NCBI GenBank assembly: GCA_019347795.1
Contig: JAHWKS010000137.1
Span: 1-9,273 of the forward strand
Reading direction: 5' to 3'
Length of the DNA stretch: 9,273 bases
Source of the DNA: Planctomycetota bacterium
GTDB taxonomy: Bacteria; Planctomycetota; Planctomycetia; Pirellulales; Pirellulaceae
In this document: positions 6,150-9,273 of the stretch, piece by piece
Position numbering within the stretch: position 1 is the stretch's first letter
Layout of the letters: each line of letters starts with the position of its first letter
Position numbers and translations under genes: made by a program
Notes under the pieces: model-generated
What the model was told of the DNA's origin: nothing
Database searches by the model: none
The model's input: the letters and a program-made list of their open reading frames with translations, nothing else

Positions 6150-6208
6150 GTCGTCCTTGTCCCCTTTTGCTCCGCAATAGGACGTTCTTTCGCGGAGCGA
6201 AGGACGAC
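6150..6208. repeat. 59-nt composite palindromic element in the divergent intergenic region
   Basis: The ends are a perfect 9-bp inverted repeat, GTCGTCCTT (6150-6158) and AAGGACGAC (6200-6208). Inside, GCTCCGC (6169-6175) and GCGGAGC (6192-6198) form a second inverted pair. The right half can also fold alone as TCTTTCGC-GGA-GCGAAGGA (8-bp stem with one G-T, 6186-6204). A further GCTCCGC is present at 6228-6234. The motif family (TTTCGCGGAGCGAA) recalls dispersed palindromes I associate with planctomycete intergenic regions. It lies between the divergent starts of the DUF3754 gene and the symporter (gap 6100-6270), so it could be a REP-like element or a shared regulatory site; the sequence alone does not decide. 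Confidence 0.65.
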
Positions 6209-6270
6209 AATCGGTGGTACCATAGTCGCTCCGCTTGCGGCCATGTTTCAAACGTCGGTGACCAGCGCCA

Positions 6271-7878
6271 ATGACCGTTCTTGTGTGGCAGGACTACGCC
6301 GTCATCCTCACATATCTGGCGGGGATGCTCGTCTTCGGCGCGTATCTGGCGCGCCGCAAGCAGAACGATGAGGAGTATTTTCTCGGCGGCCGGCGGATGC
6401 CGTGGCTGGCGGTCGGCGTGAGCGTGATCGCCTCGCTCTTGTCGAGCCTCACGTATCTCTCCGAGCCGGGCGAGGTCTGGAACTCGGGCGCCACGCACAT
6501 GGCCGGCAAGATGCTGGCGATCCCGTTCGAAATCGTTATTGTTTGGCTCTTCTGCGTGCCGTTCATGATGCGATTCCGCTTCACCTCCGCCTACGAGTAC
6601 CTGGAGCATCGCTTTAACCTGGCGACGCGGCGATTGGGGGCGGCGCTGTTTGTGGCGATGGTCGTGCTCTGGATGGGATTCGTGGTCCTTGCCTCCTCGC
6701 GAGCCTTGGCCGAGCTGAGCCGTACGCCGCTGTGGCTGGTGATCGCCGCGGTGGGCGTGGTGGCCACCATCTACACCACGCTCGGCGGATTGCGGGCGGT
6801 GATCTGGACCGACGTCGTGCAGGTGGCGCTGTTGGTCGGAGGCGGGCTGTTCGCCATCGGGTACGTCGCCTACGCGACCGGCTCGTTCCTGCCGGAATGG
6901 ATCGGCGCCACGCGGGCGCACCTGGCCGCCAATCAACAGGCGGAGCGGATCCCCTGGTTCAGCCTCGATCCGACGATGCGGGTGACGGTGGTCACCGTGG
7001 CCCTCAACATGACCGTCTGGCACGTCTGCACGCACACCGCCAACCAGATGACGGTGCAGCGATACTACAGCACGCGGGACATGCGGGCGGCCCGCCGCAG
7101 CTTCCTCACCGGCGCGCTGTTGGGGGCGGGGCTGAACATCATGCTGATGGTGGTCGGCATGGCGATGGTGTTCTTCTACTTCGGCCAGGGGCTTTCACCC
7201 GATGGCGGCTTGGACCCGCTCAACCGCCAGGAGCGCGACCTGATCTTCCCCGCCTTCGCCGTCGCCCGCCTGACGCCGGGACTAGGCGGGGCCATTCTTG
7301 CGGCGCTGCTGGCGGCGGCGGTGTCGAGCATCGACTCGGGGATCAACTCCATCGCCACCGTCGTCTCCCGCGAAGTCCACCGCCGCGAAGGCGCCGCTCG
7401 AGCGTCCGCCGCGAACCACGTGCTGGAAGCCCGCGTCATCACGCTGGCCGCCGGATCGTTCATCACCGTCGCCGCTTATCAACTCAGTTATCTGCCGACG
7501 GAGTGGGGAATCGTAGACGCCATGCCCCGCACCTTCAACGCCATTACCGGCCCGCTGGGCGGACTGTTCCTGATGGGCATGTTCCTTCCCTTCGTGCGCG
7601 GCCGGGCGGCGTTTGTCGCCACGATTACGGGACTCGGCGTCGCCGTGGTGCTTGGCTATTGGAAGCAGATCGGCGAGCAGTTCGTCGCCTGGGGCTGGCT
7701 GGAGACCGCGCCCCGCGCCCTCAGCTTCACGCTCGTCATGCCCACCGCCGTGCTGGCGGTGTTCGCGACGGCCGCGGTTCTCAGCATCATCGACACCGCG
7801 CCGAAGCGCGATCTCTCGGGACTGACATGGTACTCCCGCAACCGCCCCGCGAAGAACGTCGAACTCGACGGCGTTTGA
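6271..7878 (+). CDS. Sodium:solute symporter (SSS / SLC5 family), substrate unknown
   Basis: The 535-residue, highly hydrophobic protein fits the SSS family in length and in its roughly 13 membrane segments (my estimate). Family marks in order: short periplasmic N-terminus and TM1 (VILTYLAGMLVFGAYLA); EEYFLGGRRMPWLAVGVSVI (broken helix with the substrate/Na+ site); SAYEYLEHRF (Y108-F115), a phrase typical of SLC5 proteins; YTTLGGLRAVIWTDVVQ; and AALLAAAVSSIDSGINSIAT, where Ser352-Ser353 align with the Na2-site serines of vSGLT. It should couple Na+ entry to uptake of a small organic solute across the inner membrane. The subfamily looks closer to multivitamin/iodide/monocarboxylate-type SLC5 members than to proline or glucose carriers, but I cannot name the substrate. 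The ATG at 6271 is the first Met before TM1; no strong Shine-Dalgarno site is seen. It is divergent from the DUF3754 gene and 138 nt ahead of the ABC exporter gene. Confidence 0.93.
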   Translation: MTVLVWQDYAVILTYLAGMLVFGAYLARRKQNDEEYFLGGRRMPWLAVGVSVIASLLSSLTYLSEPGEVWNSGATHMAGKMLAIPFEIVIVWLFCVPFMMRFRFTSAYEYLEHRFNLATRRLGAALFVAMVVLWMGFVVLASSRALAELSRTPLWLVIAAVGVVATIYTTLGGLRAVIWTDVVQVALLVGGGLFAIGYVAYATGSFLPEWIGATRAHLAANQQAERIPWFSLDPTMRVTVVTVALNMTVWHVCTHTANQMTVQRYYSTRDMRAARRSFLTGALLGAGLNIMLMVVGMAMVFFYFGQGLSPDGGLDPLNRQERDLIFPAFAVARLTPGLGGAILAALLAAAVSSIDSGINSIATVVSREVHRREGAARASAANHVLEARVITLAAGSFITVAAYQLSYLPTEWGIVDAMPRTFNAITGPLGGLFLMGMFLPFVRGRAAFVATITGLGVAVVLGYWKQIGEQFVAWGWLETAPRALSFTLVMPTAVLAVFATAAVLSIIDTAPKRDLSGLTWYSRNRPAKNVELDGV

Positions 7879-7922
7879 AGCCGCGGGACTCCGGTGCTCC
7901 TTGCTCCTTGTGTCCGCCTGCC

Positions 7923-7953
7923 TTACACGCCGAAAGGCCGGCCGGGATACAAT
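7923..7953 (+). promoter_or_regulatory. Candidate promoter for the ABC exporter gene
   Basis: TACAAT (7948-7953, 5/6 match to the -10 consensus) lies 19 nt downstream of TTACAC (7923-7928, weak -35). It is the only AT-rich patch in the GC-rich 138-nt gap 7879-8016 and would give a leader of about 55 nt. The spacer is longer than ideal. No T-run hairpin terminator for the symporter is visible in the same gap, so some readthrough is possible. Confidence 0.35.
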
Positions 7954-8016
7954 GAATACGGGCGTCTCCCGGGCGGGAAGGCGGCCTCTCCGGGTTCCGT
8001 CTAAGGTCTTCGCTGC

Positions 8017-9273
8017 ATGCTGAATAGCCGACAACGCTTTCGTGATTATCGGGGCAGCCTCGCCGAACGTCATCGCAATCCTGCCGCTTCCCGCCATGCC
8101 GCCGCCCATGAATTGGAGTCCGATCGCCAGCGGTCCATCTGGCGGCTGCTGACGGAGTTCTTCGGATTGCTCAAGGGCTACCGCGGGCCGATTGCCTTCG
8201 CCCTGGCGACGCTGACCGTCTCGACCATTCTGAAGCTCATCCCGCCGGCGGCGACGAAGGTGGCCATCGACTACGCTATCTCCGGAAACCCGCTCCCCAG
8301 CGAAGGTCCGTTCGCGCGGCTGCCGGACACCGACCGCTGGTCGCTGCTCTTGTGGCTGGCGGGCGGGGTGCTTGTCATCTCCATCCTGGAGACGCTGATC
8401 CACCTCTGGGGACGCTGGTACGCCACCAAGACCGTGCAGCGGGTGCGGGTGTCGATGCGGCGCCGCGTCTTCGACCACGTCCTCCGCCTGCCGCTGCACC
8501 GCGTCTATCACCTCAAGTCGGGCGGGCTGGCCAGCATGTTGCGCGAGGACGCCTCCAGCGCGGCCGACCTGGTGTTCAACATGCTTTACAACCCGTGGCG
8601 GGCGGTGATCCAGCTCTTGGGCAGCTTGCTCGTCCTGGCGTATGTCGATTGGCGGCTGCTCTTGGGCTGTATCGTGCTGCTGCCGATGATTCTGGTGACC
8701 CATCGCACGTGGATCGGGCGGATTCGGCCGCTCTATCGCGACATTCACCGGCAACGGCAGGAGATCGACGGCCAGGCGACCGAAACCTTCGGCGGCATGC
8801 GGGTCGTGCGGGCCTTCAGCCGCCAGCGAAGCGAGTCCAATCGCTTCGTGCGCAGCAACGACTTCATGGCCCGGCAGGAACTACATGTCTGGTGGTGGGC
8901 CCGCGTGGTGGGCATGGTGTGGGAGGTGCTGATGCCGATCGCTTCGGCTGCTCTGCTCCTCTACGGCGGAGCGCTCATCCTGCGCGGCGAGCTGACGCTG
9001 GGCGATCTGACGATGTTCCTCTTTTATCTCGCGATGCTGCTGGGGCCGCTGGCGACGCTCGCCACCAGCGCCGCCAGTTTCCAGAGCGGCCTGGCGGGGC
9101 TGGAGCGAATGCTCGACCTCTTGGCCGAGGAGCGCGAGATGCCGCCGGCGCCGGAGGCGGTCGTCGTGCGGCCGGCGGAAGTGGAAGGCCGGATCACCTT
9201 CCGCGGCGTCAGCTTTCGCTATCCCGGCTCGCAGACCGACGTGCTGGAAGACATCGACCTGGAGGCGGCGCCC
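8017..9273 (+). CDS. ABC transporter, fused permease-ATPase (exporter type), 3' truncated
   Basis: The frame from the ATG at 8017-8019 is open for 419 codons to the window edge. Residues 1-45 are a polar, Arg-rich cytoplasmic extension (MLNSRQRFRDYRGSLAERHR at the start), common in planctomycete half-exporters as I recall them. A type-1 exporter membrane domain follows with about six helices (near 57-77, 110-130, 192-210, 212-228, 300-320 and 328-350). The intracellular loops carry MRRRVFDHVLRLPLHRVYH, LASMLREDASSAAD and ETFGGMRVVRAFSRQRSESNRF, all typical of MsbA/BmrA-like transporters. The ATPase domain begins at GRITFRGVSFRYPGSQTDVL; the A-loop aromatic is Tyr402. The window ends just before Walker A, so ATPase integrity cannot be judged. 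Export of a lipid, drug or peptide is the general role; the substrate is unknown. A weak AAGG about 10 nt upstream is the only ribosome site candidate. Confidence 0.93.
   Translation, partial: MLNSRQRFRDYRGSLAERHRNPAASRHAAAHELESDRQRSIWRLLTEFFGLLKGYRGPIAFALATLTVSTILKLIPPAATKVAIDYAISGNPLPSEGPFARLPDTDRWSLLLWLAGGVLVISILETLIHLWGRWYATKTVQRVRVSMRRRVFDHVLRLPLHRVYHLKSGGLASMLREDASSAADLVFNMLYNPWRAVIQLLGSLLVLAYVDWRLLLGCIVLLPMILVTHRTWIGRIRPLYRDIHRQRQEIDGQATETFGGMRVVRAFSRQRSESNRFVRSNDFMARQELHVWWWARVVGMVWEVLMPIASAALLLYGGALILRGELTLGDLTMFLFYLAMLLGPLATLATSAASFQSGLAGLERMLDLLAEEREMPPAPEAVVVRPAEVEGRITFRGVSFRYPGSQTDVLEDIDLEAAP

Noticed and set aside
6100..7035. 312-codon upstream extension of the DUF3754 gene
   Set aside because: The extension is antisense to the symporter and shows His/Arg/Asp-rich shadow composition; the domain begins after the ATG at 6099.
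7282..8754. Long minus-strand open frame (490 codons) opposite the symporter and ABC genes
   Set aside because: It crosses two well-supported plus-strand genes and an intergenic gap, with His/Gln/Arg-rich low-complexity translation; no family signature.

Overview
The window is GC-rich, tightly packed bacterial DNA, most likely from a planctomycete. That placement is an inference from the gene families (a DUF3754/TMEM143-like protein, an SLC5-type symporter, two small conserved proteins I associate with planctomycetes), from weak or absent Shine-Dalgarno sites, and from GC-rich palindromic repeats between genes. No rRNA, tRNA, CRISPR array, insertion sequence or phage gene is visible.

Layout. 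Positions 1-545 (+) hold the 3' end of a hybrid histidine kinase: the last part of the ATPase domain plus a complete receiver domain. It converges on a long minus-strand run that reads from 6099 down to 557. In transcription order this run is: a DUF3754/TMEM143-like membrane protein; an RlmI-like rRNA cytosine methyltransferase, whose start overlaps the previous stop by 4 nt; a 132-nt gap; a 74-residue conserved small protein; a second small conserved protein that overlaps the first by 53 nt and carries an apparent one-base frameshift; a JmjC/cupin-type Fe(II) oxygenase; a membrane-anchored coiled-coil protein; a palindromic repeat cluster; and pdxJ (pyridoxine 5'-phosphate synthase). A 171-nt divergent region containing a second palindromic element separates this run from two plus-strand transport genes: a sodium:solute symporter (6271-7878) and an ABC exporter (from 8017), which runs off the right edge just before its Walker A motif.

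How the genes fit together. The methyltransferase and the DUF3754 protein look translationally coupled. The oxygenase belongs to a fold that includes ribosomal-protein hydroxylases, so a loose ribosome-modification theme is possible but unproven. pdxJ makes the PLP precursor and looks like ordinary housekeeping. The symporter and exporter have no substrate evidence.

I do not see a clear new multi-gene system. The items most worth following are the frameshifted small gene, the 53-nt overlap of two conserved genes, the two palindromic repeat families, the RlmI/DUF3754 coupling and the short JmjC-like oxygenase.
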